From assembly GCF_010501105.1 (NCBI RefSeq), contig NZ_QVMQ01000003.1, positions 123,657 through 174,777 on the forward strand: a stretch of DNA of 51,121 nucleotides. Reading direction: 5' to 3'. The first letter of the stretch is position 1; the number at the start of each line of letters is the position of its first letter. A program made the position numbers and the translations under genes. A model generated the notes under the pieces. The model was not told the origin of the DNA, searched no databases, and saw only the letters and a program-made list of their open reading frames with translations. The stretch comes from Dysgonomonas sp. 511. Its GTDB lineage: Bacteria > Bacteroidota > Bacteroidia > Bacteroidales > Dysgonomonadaceae. Of this stretch, positions 26,526 to 36,600 are shown one piece after another.

Positions 26526-27062
26526 TTACTCTATTTTTAAGTCTGGGAAAGAAACACCTAGCTCTGTAGCTTTCTTTAGTATTGCTTCTGGATTCTTCTG
26601 TACTCCTTGTGGAGATACACCGTAAGTTTCAATCAGAATATCTCTGGCATCGAGAGGACTTGTTACGCCTGTATGAACTTTTTCTTCGGCTTTCCCCTCT
26701 TCTGTTTTCTCGGTTCCTGAACCGGCAGATTCTTCTTCTGTTGCCGCTTTTAGGGCATCAGCCTCTTTCTGTGCATTTGTTCTCGAGTCAGAGCGAGCCA
26801 CATTTAGCTTATCTTCTGTTTTCTCGGTTCCTGCCAATCCGCTAACATCTTCATCAAATCCGCCTGCGGTAGTTCCGGGCGCGACACCGATACGCCCATC
26901 TTTAAAATATTCTGAATCTTCAACAGCCTTTTGTGTTGCTGCATCTTGAATTATACAGTCTTTCTCATTGCCTTTGAATGAAACAGACTTAATTTTCCCA
27001 TTTACACTTACCAGAAATGTATATTTTACTCCTGTTTTCGATATATATCTTTTTGCTGCCAT
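26526..27062 (-). CDS. Hypothetical phage protein, acidic
   Basis: 178 aa. The N-terminal 40 residues (YISKTGVKYTFLVSVNGKIK) form a small beta unit. The middle is a low-complexity acidic stretch (EKTEDKLNVARSDSR and later EESAGSGTEKTEEGKAEEKV). The C-terminus PEAILKKATELGVSFPDLKI is helical. It lies 65 nt downstream of the capsid gene with a hairpin between, so it could be a head-completion or decoration protein. No family is recognised. Confidence 0.6.
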   Translation of the reverse strand: MAAKRYISKTGVKYTFLVSVNGKIKSVSFKGNEKDCIIQDAATQKAVEDSEYFKDGRIGVAPGTTAGGFDEDVSGLAGTEKTEDKLNVARSDSRTNAQKEADALKAATEEESAGSGTEKTEEGKAEEKVHTGVTSPLDARDILIETYGVSPQGVQKNPEAILKKATELGVSFPDLKIE

Positions 27063-27089
27063 AATTATAATTTGGTTGAACAGATAATA

Positions 27090-27116
27090 GCAGGAAGGGG
27101 ATAGCCCCCAACCTGC
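27090..27116 (-). terminator. Hairpin after the capsid gene
   Basis: GCAGG/CCTGC stem with an inner GGGG/CCCC pair, no T run on the minus strand. More likely an attenuator or mRNA-stability hairpin than a full terminator. Strong capsid expression relative to the downstream gene would fit. Confidence 0.45.
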
Positions 27117-27127
27117 ATGAATTTATT

Positions 27128-28513
27128 TTATGTTAGTGAAACTCGTGAGTGTGCATCTGGGTTACGGAGTACCAGTCCGCATATTTCTATCAAAGCACGT
27201 CCATCGGAGTCCGATTGACCGGATTTTCTAAAATCAAAGTCTTGTACTCTCCATCCGAAGGTCCATTTTCGCAGGAAGTCGATATCAAGAATAAATCCTT
27301 TGTCTGCCATACCCATATCATCCAACGTCTGGTCATGGGCAATCAGCAACCTGCCGAACTTAGATACTATCTGTGTATATTCTACTCCATGAGACTGAAC
27401 TGTAGAGCCAACATAAACAACTTTAGTATATTCAACCTTTTCAAGGGCTTCTAATAGGTCACTACCAACAATCAATGTTTTACGCTTGCTAGAATTGTTT
27501 CCAGTAAAGGCATGTTTCATTAAGGCTACGATGCTATCGGCTGTCACGCTCAAACCGCTAAAGCTAAATTCTTTACCCGCTTGCGTCCATATGCCTTCCG
27601 TGAAATATACATCCTCAGCCTTTTTGTTGTGTGCATTTGGAGTGACAATTTTCCATTTCACACCTAGCCAAAAAGAAACGTTCATTGTACGCCTCATATC
27701 GAATACGGCCTCTTCTTCCTGGTCTGTGAAAGTCCATTTTACTTCTTTCTTGGCACGTTCAAACAGGGTAGATACTTCTACCTGTGCCATGAATTTTTGT
27801 AGGTATTGGTAAAATTTGGTAGGAACTGCACTGTAAGGGTCTGTTTGTATCTGCGTTTCCGAACCGGCCCTACCGGCGCGAATTAATTTTGTTCCAACAG
27901 CAATAGCAGGAACGGTTGTGCCATCTCCACTTGCGGCAGGCTTACCATTGACTGCTACAACAATCGGATGTCCCGAACTATCTTTATTGATTACATAAAG
28001 CATCAGGGAGCGAAGCGGGTCAACTGCCCCATTCGGCAAATAACCTTGTATTCCTTTTGCTATAATTGTTTGCTCATTAGCAAATATTTTTTTATCTGAC
28101 GTCTCCAGCACTACTTGCGAAGCTCCTGTGTCATCAATAGCAGTAGTGACGGTGGCCGTAAGTTCAATAGTGCTTATGGCATAATGTTCTACTTCCTGGT
28201 TTCGTGATGTTCTTTCTCCGTCTCCCAGAATCTTCTGGTCGTCTATTGTTCGGGCAATGGTGTCGAGGATAACATCATGTGGCCTGATCTTGGTGACACG
28301 TTCATCAAGCTCTGCCATTATCAAGTCTTCCGACCTCTCATTCATGCCAGTAACTTTAGTCATGGCATTAGTGTCGGCACTACCCCCTTTATCCAGAGCA
28401 GTAGCATCAGCAGTCATAGCCGAACCATCACCAACTCCAATTATGGAGCACAGTAGCATAAGCAATATCATAAATGCTCCGCTATCCTTCAATTTCAATA
28501 ATTTCTGTTTCAT
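27128..28513 (-). CDS. Major capsid protein (HK97-type)
   Basis: 461 aa. From about residue 60 the pattern fits HK97-fold capsid proteins of the SU10-like group: DERVTKIRPHDVILDTIART, TFTDQEEEAVFDMRRTMNVS, RKTLIVGSDLLEAL, and GRLLIAHDQTLDDMGMADKG followed by FILDIDFLRKWTF. The C-terminus has ALIEICGLVLRNPDAHSRVS. Unusual is the N-terminus: residues 14-28 (FMILLMLLCSIIGVG) are hydrophobic like a signal peptide and are followed by SAMTADATA. An internal start at Met33 would remove this. The scaffold-like gene is 28 nt upstream. Capsid assignment rests on motifs and context. Confidence 0.82.
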   Translation of the reverse strand: MKQKLLKLKDSGAFMILLMLLCSIIGVGDGSAMTADATALDKGGSADTNAMTKVTGMNERSEDLIMAELDERVTKIRPHDVILDTIARTIDDQKILGDGERTSRNQEVEHYAISTIELTATVTTAIDDTGASQVVLETSDKKIFANEQTIIAKGIQGYLPNGAVDPLRSLMLYVINKDSSGHPIVVAVNGKPAASGDGTTVPAIAVGTKLIRAGRAGSETQIQTDPYSAVPTKFYQYLQKFMAQVEVSTLFERAKKEVKWTFTDQEEEAVFDMRRTMNVSFWLGVKWKIVTPNAHNKKAEDVYFTEGIWTQAGKEFSFSGLSVTADSIVALMKHAFTGNNSSKRKTLIVGSDLLEALEKVEYTKVVYVGSTVQSHGVEYTQIVSKFGRLLIAHDQTLDDMGMADKGFILDIDFLRKWTFGWRVQDFDFRKSGQSDSDGRALIEICGLVLRNPDAHSRVSLT

Positions 28514-28541
28514 TTTTAATAAAAATATTAGTTTGCAATAT

Positions 28542-29342
28542 TTATTCTTTTACTTCTTCCATGCTATCATAGTAGCTACCTCCCGTATTTTTAGATCGGG
28601 TTTTATTTTTTCCCGCGCCTGTACCTCCGGCCATATCCGGAATAGGACTTTTGTCAGATGTAAGTTTTCTCAATGCAGGTCTTATCGCTTCGCCTTTCCC
28701 TTCCACATATCCGGTATCGGCAGCTTCCTGTACTCTCTGGTCACTTGTCTGCCCTTTGTCGATAAGCTCAAATATTTCAGCGGGAATATCCCCCATCAAG
28801 AAACTATCAGCTAATTGCATAATCCCTTCGTAAATCGCGGTTTTTCTTTCTTCTGGCAATTGGTTGTCAGTTACGTATTGGTCAAATCGCTTAAGGGATT
28901 CCTGGAAATTCTGTTGAGCCTGCTCTTGTTCTTCCCTACTCTGAGCCTGAGAAGCTTCGTATTCTTTCACGCCTTCCCAAAAGTCTTCATCTTCTTGTAG
29001 CACATCTCCATAAGCTCGGCCTATAGCTCTTCCGACAGGTACTTTATCTTCCCCTTCTCCATAGCTGGCTCCTATAATACCCCCAAATCGCGGATTATTG
29101 ACAAGAAATTCGCTAAACCTTTGTTGAGATTCCATGTTTTTTTTATGAGCTCCTTTTACCGAATCGTAATCTTCACCGGCGTAACCCCACAACTCTTCAT
29201 CTGTCGGCTCTCCTTGATAATCCGGATTAGCCTTCATGAATTTAGAGAGAACTCCGGCGCGCCCCCTAGGCGTTTCAGCCTGCTCAACGACAATTTCTCC
29301 TTCTGGTGTTTGTTTTGATGCTTTATCTATTTCTGCTGCCAT
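28542..29342 (-). CDS. Putative scaffolding protein
   Basis: 266 aa, strongly acidic and charged, Gln/Glu-rich helix at about residues 135-160 (ASQAQSREEQEQAQQNFQES), basic C-terminal tail (GKNKTRSKNTGG) and no hydrophobic core of a folded enzyme. This composition, directly upstream of the capsid gene, is usual for scaffolding proteins that direct prohead assembly through a basic C-terminus. No family signature seen. It is first gene of the leftward operon that starts at the divergent 37-bp module. Confidence 0.65.
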   Translation of the reverse strand: MAAEIDKASKQTPEGEIVVEQAETPRGRAGVLSKFMKANPDYQGEPTDEELWGYAGEDYDSVKGAHKKNMESQQRFSEFLVNNPRFGGIIGASYGEGEDKVPVGRAIGRAYGDVLQEDEDFWEGVKEYEASQAQSREEQEQAQQNFQESLKRFDQYVTDNQLPEERKTAIYEGIMQLADSFLMGDIPAEIFELIDKGQTSDQRVQEAADTGYVEGKGEAIRPALRKLTSDKSPIPDMAGGTGAGKNKTRSKNTGGSYYDSMEEVKE

Positions 29343-29378
29343 ATTGTAATATTTATACAGTTACATAATTATGCGTAA

Positions 29379-29490
29379 CAAATAAATAGAATATAAAAGA
29401 TGATCAATGTTGTAGATGAAAAAACTATCGGGGTGGTCGAAAAGTATGAGGATATAGGTTTATCAATTGCTTTGCTTTCAGGTAAATTTG
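29379..29490. promoter_or_regulatory. Divergent promoter module, copy 1
   Basis: Centre: 37-bp element (29408-29444). Leftward -7-like box CAAATAAA (29379-29386; TTTATTTG on the minus strand) is 21 nt from it, in front of the scaffold-capsid operon. Rightward -7 box TAAATTTG (29483-29490) is 38 nt from it, in front of the rhomboid operon. Exactly the same spacings occur in copy 2. Neither rightward promoter has a -33 TTG at normal spacing, which suggests activator dependence. Confidence 0.7.
29408..29444. repeat. 37-bp direct repeat, copy 1
   Basis: Identical over 37 bp to 45779-45815. It begins TGTTGTAGATGAAAAAACTA and ends TCGGGGTGGTCGAAAAG. Flanking bases differ completely. Its position between divergent genes points to a protein-binding site. 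Confidence 0.92.
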
Positions 29491-29509
29491 TATTGTTTAA
29501 TATACTTAT

Positions 29510-29887
29510 ATGGCAGAGTTATTTTATAGAGAAGACCGGGATCAGGATTTTATGAACGCCTGTGATATTATAAGGCAGAATTCTGATGGAAATGTCTCTG
29601 TTTCTCAAATTGTTGGCAAAGCGATATTGATGCCTGCAAGGTCGTTTTATATTCACCCCAGAGAATATGCCAAAATAATACGCAGAGGAAAAGAGAATCT
29701 CCCCAAAAGTGAAGCGTCTAAAGAGCTTCATCTTGAGATACTTAAAAGATATGAAATTTTAAAAAACGGGTGTCCGTCCCTAAGAGACGAGGAGATTAAT
29801 AAAATAATTTCCGAACAATCAGCACCACGATTTTATATCTCTCAATCCAGAGGAATAATATTGTATTACGAATTGATGAAAAAATGA
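29510..29887 (+). CDS. Hypothetical protein, first gene of the rhomboid operon
   Basis: 125 aa, soluble, basic. It carries two similar short motifs, PARSFYIHPREYAKIIRRGK (about 42-61) and APRFYISQSRGIILYYELM (about 105-123), which suggests an internal duplication or paired small domains. The middle is helical (SKELHLEILKRYEILK). The stop overlaps the rhomboid start by 4 nt. I do not recognise a family. It is AT-rich compared with the surrounding structural genes. Confidence 0.65.
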   Translation: MAELFYREDRDQDFMNACDIIRQNSDGNVSVSQIVGKAILMPARSFYIHPREYAKIIRRGKENLPKSEASKELHLEILKRYEILKNGCPSLRDEEINKIISEQSAPRFYISQSRGIILYYELMKK

Positions 29888-30387
29888 AATATATATTTGT
29901 CTTGGTTTTTATTCTGGTATTTATCTTGTTTGATATAAGAATTGGATATACAAACACGTCTCCATTATATACCCACTTGACCTATATATTTCAACACGCA
30001 TCTATATCGCACCTGATTATAAATTCAATTTCCTTCATTGTCGTATTTTCAACTCTGGAACAGTTTGTAAGTAGAAAAATATTTCTTCCAGTATCTTTTG
30101 CTATTGCTGTTGTTACTTCTTTTCTGACTATGTACAATGTTTCAACTGTGGGTGTTTCTTCGGTTATATACGCTATGGTAGGATTATATATTGGCGTAAC
30201 CTTATTTTATAGGGAGATAAAAATAGTAGATACCCGAAGATATTTGCTGAATATTTGTATGGTTTTAATAGGATTGACTATAAGCATGTTAAAAACAAAT
30301 AGTAATTTTTATATACACATATATACTATACTACTTGGTTTTATTTCTGGGATATTATTATCTTTGAAAGAAAATCGAAATACATGA
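29884..30387 (+). CDS. Rhomboid-type intramembrane serine protease
   Basis: 167 aa, six hydrophobic segments, a minimal rhomboid. Family residues are in the right order: HxxxN in TM2 (FQHASISHLIINS; His43, Asn47), the catalytic serine in GVSSVIYAMVG (G90-x-S92) and the catalytic histidine in the last helix (FYIHIYTILLGFISG; His145, with Gly152 and Gly156). These enzymes cut transmembrane segments inside the membrane. A phage-borne one could cleave a host or competing-phage envelope protein. It overlaps its neighbours by 4 nt on both sides, so all three genes form one unit. Confidence 0.8.
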   Translation: MKYIFVLVFILVFILFDIRIGYTNTSPLYTHLTYIFQHASISHLIINSISFIVVFSTLEQFVSRKIFLPVSFAIAVVTSFLTMYNVSTVGVSSVIYAMVGLYIGVTLFYREIKIVDTRRYLLNICMVLIGLTISMLKTNSNFYIHIYTILLGFISGILLSLKENRNT

Positions 30388-31145
30388 AATACATTAATTA
30401 CATCCTTGCACTGCCTACACTTATATCATTATATATAATTTTTACAATAGAATTAGATATCCAAATTTTAAAATTTGGAGCACTTGAAAATGCTGACAAA
30501 ATAAATAAAATTTTAATAAATATTTCGTACAGTTATTTTGCCGGTTTAGTCTTTTATCTACTTGTTACTTATATACCATATTATGAAAAACGAAAAAAGG
30601 CAGAGTATGCTATAGCTTATTTTATTGATATGATATATCACAAATCATTTGCCCCATTTTCATACTTGAATAATGGTTGTGAAACGCCAAATATAAACTA
30701 TAAAATGTTGGATGTTGAAACATTAAAGAATATATTATCAAATAAGACATTGTCCAGCCATGTTAATAACGATCCGAAGTTAAAAACAATACATTCAGCC
30801 TTGTTAGTTAATAGAAAAGAGACAAAGGAGATAATTATTGACTTATTTGCATACATGGAGTTCTTGACTGGCGACCAAATACAATTGTTGTCCAAACTTG
30901 CAAATTCAAATTATTATATATTACTTAATGCTCCATACCTTCCAGATGTTGGAGAAGATATCTGTAACAGAGATCTTTCAACATGGGTAGAATTTTACAA
31001 TTCTTTGATTGATTTTAATTCACTAGTACATAAGTTATACGACAGTATTGATAACTCGATCTACAAAGAGTTGAATTTAGGAGAATATTCAACTCAAAAG
31101 ACAGTGTTCCATTTTGACATTAATATCAAAACATCTGATGATTAA
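30384..31145 (+). CDS. Membrane-anchored hypothetical protein of the rhomboid operon
   Basis: 253 aa. Two N-terminal membrane helices (about 5-22 and 48-66), then a cytoplasmic helical domain with YYEKRKKAEYAIAYFIDMIY and EIIIDLFAYMEFLTGDQIQL. The membrane topology makes it a possible substrate or partner of the rhomboid protease. No family is recognised. Very AT-rich. Its last 20 nt overlap, in the opposite direction, the end of the connector gene. Confidence 0.65.
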   Translation: MKYINYILALPTLISLYIIFTIELDIQILKFGALENADKINKILINISYSYFAGLVFYLLVTYIPYYEKRKKAEYAIAYFIDMIYHKSFAPFSYLNNGCETPNINYKMLDVETLKNILSNKTLSSHVNNDPKLKTIHSALLVNRKETKEIIIDLFAYMEFLTGDQIQLLSKLANSNYYILLNAPYLPDVGEDICNRDLSTWVEFYNSLIDFNSLVHKLYDSIDNSIYKELNLGEYSTQKTVFHFDINIKTSDD

Positions 31146-31629
31146 TTTTAGGTCTTGTAGTCCTGCGCTCCAATAGTTCTTTTGCTTCGTCTTTTACTTT
31201 TGCTGCACGCTCCATGTAGATAGCTGCATCACTCGGTAATTTTATTTCAAGCCATCTGTACATAATATAAGCTATGATAAACTGCCTTATCTTAATGTCA
31301 ATGGGATGTGTCATATGTCTGTCGTAATCTTCTGGCATAAGAAGATGAAACGTATAATCCCTATCTTTCGAGAAGTCTTGTATCTCGTAATATGCAGTAT
31401 CAACGGGAACCTCTCTCATATAAGCAGATAGGGCAGGGCTTATTTCAGCCTGTGCATCGAAAAATAATTCTCTGAACTTCGAAAGATAGGCCTCGTCAAA
31501 CACAAGCTGCTCAAATAAATTGTTGCCATCTTTATCCACTTTATTTTTATACGATAAAGAACTTTCCTGTTTTACTCCTTGAAATATATTATCATGGGAG
31601 TATATAAATATCAAAGGTATTCTATTCAT
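31126..31629 (-). CDS. Putative head-tail connector-region protein
   Basis: 167 aa, helical, no membrane segment: FRELFFDAQAEISPALSAYM, FHLLMPEDYDRHMTHPIDIK, IIAYIMYRWLEIKLPSDAAI and MERAAKVKDEAKELLERR. It lies 3 nt downstream of the portal gene, where short-tailed phages often encode a connector or head-completion protein. The function is by position only. Its stop region overlaps the converging rhomboid-operon gene by 20 nt. Confidence 0.6.
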   Translation of the reverse strand: MNRIPLIFIYSHDNIFQGVKQESSLSYKNKVDKDGNNLFEQLVFDEAYLSKFRELFFDAQAEISPALSAYMREVPVDTAYYEIQDFSKDRDYTFHLLMPEDYDRHMTHPIDIKIRQFIIAYIMYRWLEIKLPSDAAIYMERAAKVKDEAKELLERRTTRPKINHQMF

Positions 31630-31632
31630 ATT

Positions 31633-33627
31633 TTACGCTATATTTTTGTTCAACATCTGTGTAATAACAGGGTTAGACTGGCTCTGAACGGCTTGAAGCA
31701 CATCCTGCGGAATGCCATTTTGCAACCCCGGCTGCACACCTTGTTGTCCTTGAGCCATAGCTAATTGCGCTTGTTCTATTTCTTGTTTTTTAGTCCTGAT
31801 TGATTGCAGAAGTTTATCAGCGAATGGGAAGTTCCCATTTTCCAGTAATTGTTCTACATCAATAGCTCCTGCGCTCCATAACTGCATAAGCATTTCATTT
31901 ATCATAAATCGGAAGGTTGGTGTTGATGAGCTTTCAGCAATACTTAGTTCCATTTCTGCATCCCTTACTACACTAGGGTCATATAATATTGCATTTTCGC
32001 TCAAGTTGTTACCATTAATTCTAACATATATAGGCTCATCGTAATATTGTTGAATCAATTTCATAGTTTTAGTGTACATGCCTTTTTTCAATGAACTGAA
32101 AGATTCAAACAACTCAGTCAGAGAAGTAGATGAATTTTGAATTTGCATTTGATAAAGGGCGGCAGGTGTTCCGGCTTTCGGTGCTTGCCCCTGCAATGCG
32201 CCCTGTACCCCCGATATGTCTTCCAATAACTTCAGTTGTATTTGGAGCATATCAATCAAACCTACATTAGTCGAATTATTTACAATCTGTTCTGGCAGTT
32301 TTCCTTTTTTACTTGTGTATAAAATTACTCCATTATAAGATGCCCACTCATCTGCATACATTTTTTCAGTCCATCCTTCCGGTATCGCATCTTTATCTAT
32401 TGCAAGAACCCCTTTTGCCGATGCACGGGTAACAAAATCCTGCATAGTAATAAGCCTGTTGATATACCGTTGCTGATCTATAAAATCAGAAACGAAAGGA
32501 AATACCTGTCCGTCAAAAAATGGATATACCTTTAATGAGTATGGATGCTCCCCGTGCCAAAACGGTGTTTCTCCTTCTTTCAACACGTCGCCTTGCGGAG
32601 TCAGATAGTAATAATACCAATAGTTATCAATAAACCATACATAATCTATAAGTCTCATATCCTCTGGGGCAACCCCTTGTGCTGTTTGCTCCTGTATGCG
32701 ATTTTCGTTTAGTCTGATTAATTGCAGTTCGTCCTCAATTTCTACTTTATAGAAATCACCATTAAGTGTATCATGGCACAAAAATCGCTCTTTACTCTCT
32801 TTTTTCCATACTTCGATTACCCTGCATCTGGTTTCGTCAGAAGGAGTAAAAAAACTTAATTGCCTCCTATTGCATTTAGTAAGATTTTGAGCGTAAATAA
32901 CTGTTCTGCCTCTGTCGCACTCTCTGTAAATTTCTCGGATTCTTTCTGCTTTCTCTGGCGAACCATCAGCAAATTGAGCCATGACGTCGTACAATCCGAC
33001 ATCATGTATTTCACCCACTAAGTGGCAATCCCAGTGACGTGGGTCTTGTATATGATTATCAAAAAATATCCGATTGAAGTTTATCTTATCAATCCAAACA
33101 TTCATTCTTCCATTTCTCCAACCGTATGTATTTTTAAATCCGCCGATACCCGTAACCAGATAATCAAGGAATACTGAATTATTCAACTCATTCAGTTCGT
33201 TCAACTGTGAAACATACTGAATTGTTGCTGACATAATCTCTCCTTTTTTCTGGCTATCCCTATCTCTGGCCCAGCATACCGGCTCTGTTGGCTGAGAGCG
33301 CATAACACCGGAAACTGAACGGACAATCCCCCTTATACGATTATTTTGCAATGGTATATTTCCCTGATTCAATATATTTTGCCTTTCAGTAATCCAACCA
33401 CATTTGGTTTTCACCTTATCCGACCATTGATCTACAAAAGTATACACCTTGTTTCGCTCTGCCATATCCCGAAAACTTTCCAGACCCGCCCATGCTGTAT
33501 AAGCATCCATCATCACATCATCATTTCTCCCAAAAATGTCATTGTTTCGGACAGTATCTATTTTTTTTCTTTCTTTATTTGGATATAGTTTAGCTGCTAG
33601 CTTTGGATTTGCTGTTCTCTGTACCAT
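31633..33627 (-). CDS. Portal protein
   Basis: 664 aa, in the size range of P22-like portals. Portal-type features are the N-terminal YTFVDQWSDKVKTKCGWITE followed by NRIRGIVRSVSGVMRSQPTE, the central wing with GIGGFKNTYGWRNGRMNVWI, the long helical stem (LQLKLLEDISGVQGALQGQA, LYQMQIQNSSTSLTELFESF) and a Gln-rich C-terminal tail (QAQLAMAQGQQGVQPGLQNG) like the barrel region. It forms the 12-mer ring through which DNA enters and leaves the head. The gene lies directly downstream of the polyvalent giant (7 nt). Confidence 0.85.
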   Translation of the reverse strand: MVQRTANPKLAAKLYPNKERKKIDTVRNNDIFGRNDDVMMDAYTAWAGLESFRDMAERNKVYTFVDQWSDKVKTKCGWITERQNILNQGNIPLQNNRIRGIVRSVSGVMRSQPTEPVCWARDRDSQKKGEIMSATIQYVSQLNELNELNNSVFLDYLVTGIGGFKNTYGWRNGRMNVWIDKINFNRIFFDNHIQDPRHWDCHLVGEIHDVGLYDVMAQFADGSPEKAERIREIYRECDRGRTVIYAQNLTKCNRRQLSFFTPSDETRCRVIEVWKKESKERFLCHDTLNGDFYKVEIEDELQLIRLNENRIQEQTAQGVAPEDMRLIDYVWFIDNYWYYYYLTPQGDVLKEGETPFWHGEHPYSLKVYPFFDGQVFPFVSDFIDQQRYINRLITMQDFVTRASAKGVLAIDKDAIPEGWTEKMYADEWASYNGVILYTSKKGKLPEQIVNNSTNVGLIDMLQIQLKLLEDISGVQGALQGQAPKAGTPAALYQMQIQNSSTSLTELFESFSSLKKGMYTKTMKLIQQYYDEPIYVRINGNNLSENAILYDPSVVRDAEMELSIAESSSTPTFRFMINEMLMQLWSAGAIDVEQLLENGNFPFADKLLQSIRTKKQEIEQAQLAMAQGQQGVQPGLQNGIPQDVLQAVQSQSNPVITQMLNKNIA

Positions 33628-33634
33628 AACTATT

Positions 33635-36600
33635 CTATTTTATGCTGTTTATTTCGATTACTTGTTTCTTCATATCGGCAATTATTCGCTCTGCTTCTTT
33701 CTGCTCCTCTCCGTCTAAATCTTTCAGGGCACTCTCATACTTCTTTATTTGCTTCATATATGGATAGAGGCGTTTATACTTTTCAATATCTGGAGCAAAC
33801 GTGTTTATCTTGGCAGCAAACTCTTCGGTTGTCAAATCTCCGCTAAGTGTCTGCTCTTGGTAGCCTTTAATCTTTCTCCGTGTCTCCTGCATATCATCCG
33901 ATATTTTAAAATACTTGGAGTTTAAACCGCTACTTGTGGTCTGCAAATCATCAGCAGAAGTATAGAATGTTTTTAATGGAGTTTCACGCACTTTCAGTTT
34001 GAACTCTCCTGTATCTGAAAGCTCATATATTTTATCTCCTATAGTTACTACCTGTGTACCTATGGTATATAAGCCACCGAAATAACCTCTAAGAATATGG
34101 TTTACTTCATCTGGGTTAAAGCTTATTAAGCCTTTTTCTACGCCATCACCTCCTGTTATATTATCTAACGATTCTGCTAGTTTCACGAGGAATGCAGGTG
34201 CATAAGCTTCTCCCTTTTTATTTGTCCTTACACGTAAATATCCGGGCTTGTTTTCGTCTGCCCATTCGTTGGTTATTCTCCCCCCCGTAAAATTCTTGTT
34301 AGCTGCCAGTTGAAAAAATGGTTTCGTTGCATCCGGCATTATATCAGCCCAACTTCCTTGAACCGCGCCCATAGGATTGGCAGGTATAAGGTCGCTGAAA
34401 CCTAATAAAACATCCAGGAATGACTCTATAGCATCCTTCTTACCGAAAGCGGCTTGATATATATTGTCTCCCATAGCGTGGAATACACGCAACTCGTGAG
34501 GAAGAGGAATTTTTATAAATCCATTACCTGTATATAGGCAAAGATTATTTTGACGCTCCCAATCGCTCAACTTCATATATTCATCCAGTCCGTCATCCCC
34601 TCCTATAAGAACTGTAAGCATAGGCATTAGGAAGCCTGTCATAGCATAGCCGGATATAAGCATTGCTGTTTTGCCTTTATTCTTCTGTGCTACTTTCGCA
34701 AAGTTCGACAATGCTTGAATACCTGCATTCACGAATAGATATAAACTTCTGAACCATGCTGCACCATATCCGCCTGCACCGCTACGGTTAAAGTTTACGG
34801 TTACTTCTTTGGCATCCGATATAGATTGAGTGATAGAGCGTCCCTGTTCCCTGCTTGTGATATATACCGATAGTCGGGATAGGTTTTCAGCAAATTCATT
34901 ACAACCTTCCAGAATATCAAGGAAAGAACGGAATACATTTTTACTTTCTCCGTTTTTAATCTCACGCTCTATTCTCTTTTGTATTGTATCAAGTTCTACA
35001 ATATGGGAAAACCCTGTTTTTGCCCCATTCATTATATACTCGATAACATATTGATCTTGTTTCTTTGTCAAATCAGCTTTACCTCTTATGTAGCGTTGCA
35101 AAGCTCCTGCCGAACGCGGTATATTACGTTGGAACTGTACGGCATACCTCGCATCTTCTTTTACAGGAAGAATAGACGAAGCGAATATATAGTCACGAGA
35201 AAAGTTTGTTGCAACGAATATCGGGTTACGAGTTGTGAAGTTAGCAGCCATCTGGCGAGACACCTTAGCTATGAACCGTAGATCTTTATGTAAATCTTTT
35301 GCATTTGTTCCATTTATCGCACGGGCAACGGCCGGGTTAGCGTTGATATATACAGTATATTCTTTCCCGTTCTGCCATACATGAACCTCGTGCTGATCGG
35401 CTTGATTACGTTTGATGAACATACCTCCAATATCAAGTTTGCTTCCACTTGGATATGCAAAACCCTGTTCTGCTAACTTCTGCATCCGCTCCTCAAACTC
35501 TTCTATATTTTCCCTGTATTGTTCTGCGTTTTCAGAGAATGTAGGGGATTGAACTGTATATGTTGGCACTCCGTCCGCACTCATTCCGTCCATTACGTAC
35601 CACGACTGACTGACGCCCATCAATCCAGTTGTGTCTTTACGAGCCAGACGGAGCATAGTTTGATTGAGCCAGTTCCTATTGGCAGAGTTAATAGAACTTT
35701 GAGCCATTGAAAAGATGTAAGCGAACGGACTTTCCGATCGTGTCTTTCTTCCTTTGGCTTTGACAAGCGGTGCCACGAAGTAAGTACCCATGCTAGTGTA
35801 ATCCCAACGGTCTTCTGCTGTTTCTGCATCATGTCCGCGGAGAGGTATATAATAATCGTATCTGTTAACAAGATCATCAAAGGTTTTTTTATCTATCAGT
35901 CCGCCTTCCAGTTGCTTGTTTATGGAAAATTTAGTAGCATCTTTAACTCTTTTCCAGAAGTTATCAGTTAGTTTTTTACCTGCTTTGTTTTCAAATTCGG
36001 CAATAAACTCCTCAGCACTCATTCCCACCTCTTTTTGTACAGCAGTTATACCAGAGTAATCATCTGGAAGTTTAGCCTCGAAACGACTAATTTGTTCTTT
36101 AGTAGCATCCGGGTGTTGTTCTTTATATTTATTGATAGCATCTTGACGCATCCACTTGTTGCGCTCCAGTCCATGTTTGAGTATAGCGTAATTCTCTATT
36201 TCCCGATAGTCAAAGCCTGCTTTTTCAAGGTCAGATATAGCTTTATTTAATGGTTTCTGAAACGTCTTATTGTAATGTTCCAGTTGAGCGTCAACCTTTC
36301 CGTTTATATGAGTAGCTTGCTTGTAATGATCATTGTGTTCTGAAACATCAACGCCATTCTTGCGAAGGGTGTCTAAGAATACTTTTACAGGTAGATACCT
36401 GTCTTCCCATTGCTCGCGTAATCGGCTTCGGAAACGTTTCAATTCTATATCTAGTTGGTTGCGCACATCCTCTGTCATGGCAGAGTTGGCGGCATCAGCC
36501 ACATCATTCGCCGATTGAAAGCGGATATTCGCATCCAGGCTCTCACGAGCACCCAGGCTGTCATAAATAAATATCTGATCATTTCTTGATACATCTTCTG

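Noticed and set aside
29400..29555. Open frame through the 37-bp repeat (starting ATG at 29400) reading VVDEKTIGVVEKYEDIGL
   Set aside because: The same peptide at copy 2 is followed by unrelated residues and an early stop, and the frame overlaps the start of the 125-aa gene. The conserved part is exactly the DNA repeat, so a binding site explains it better.
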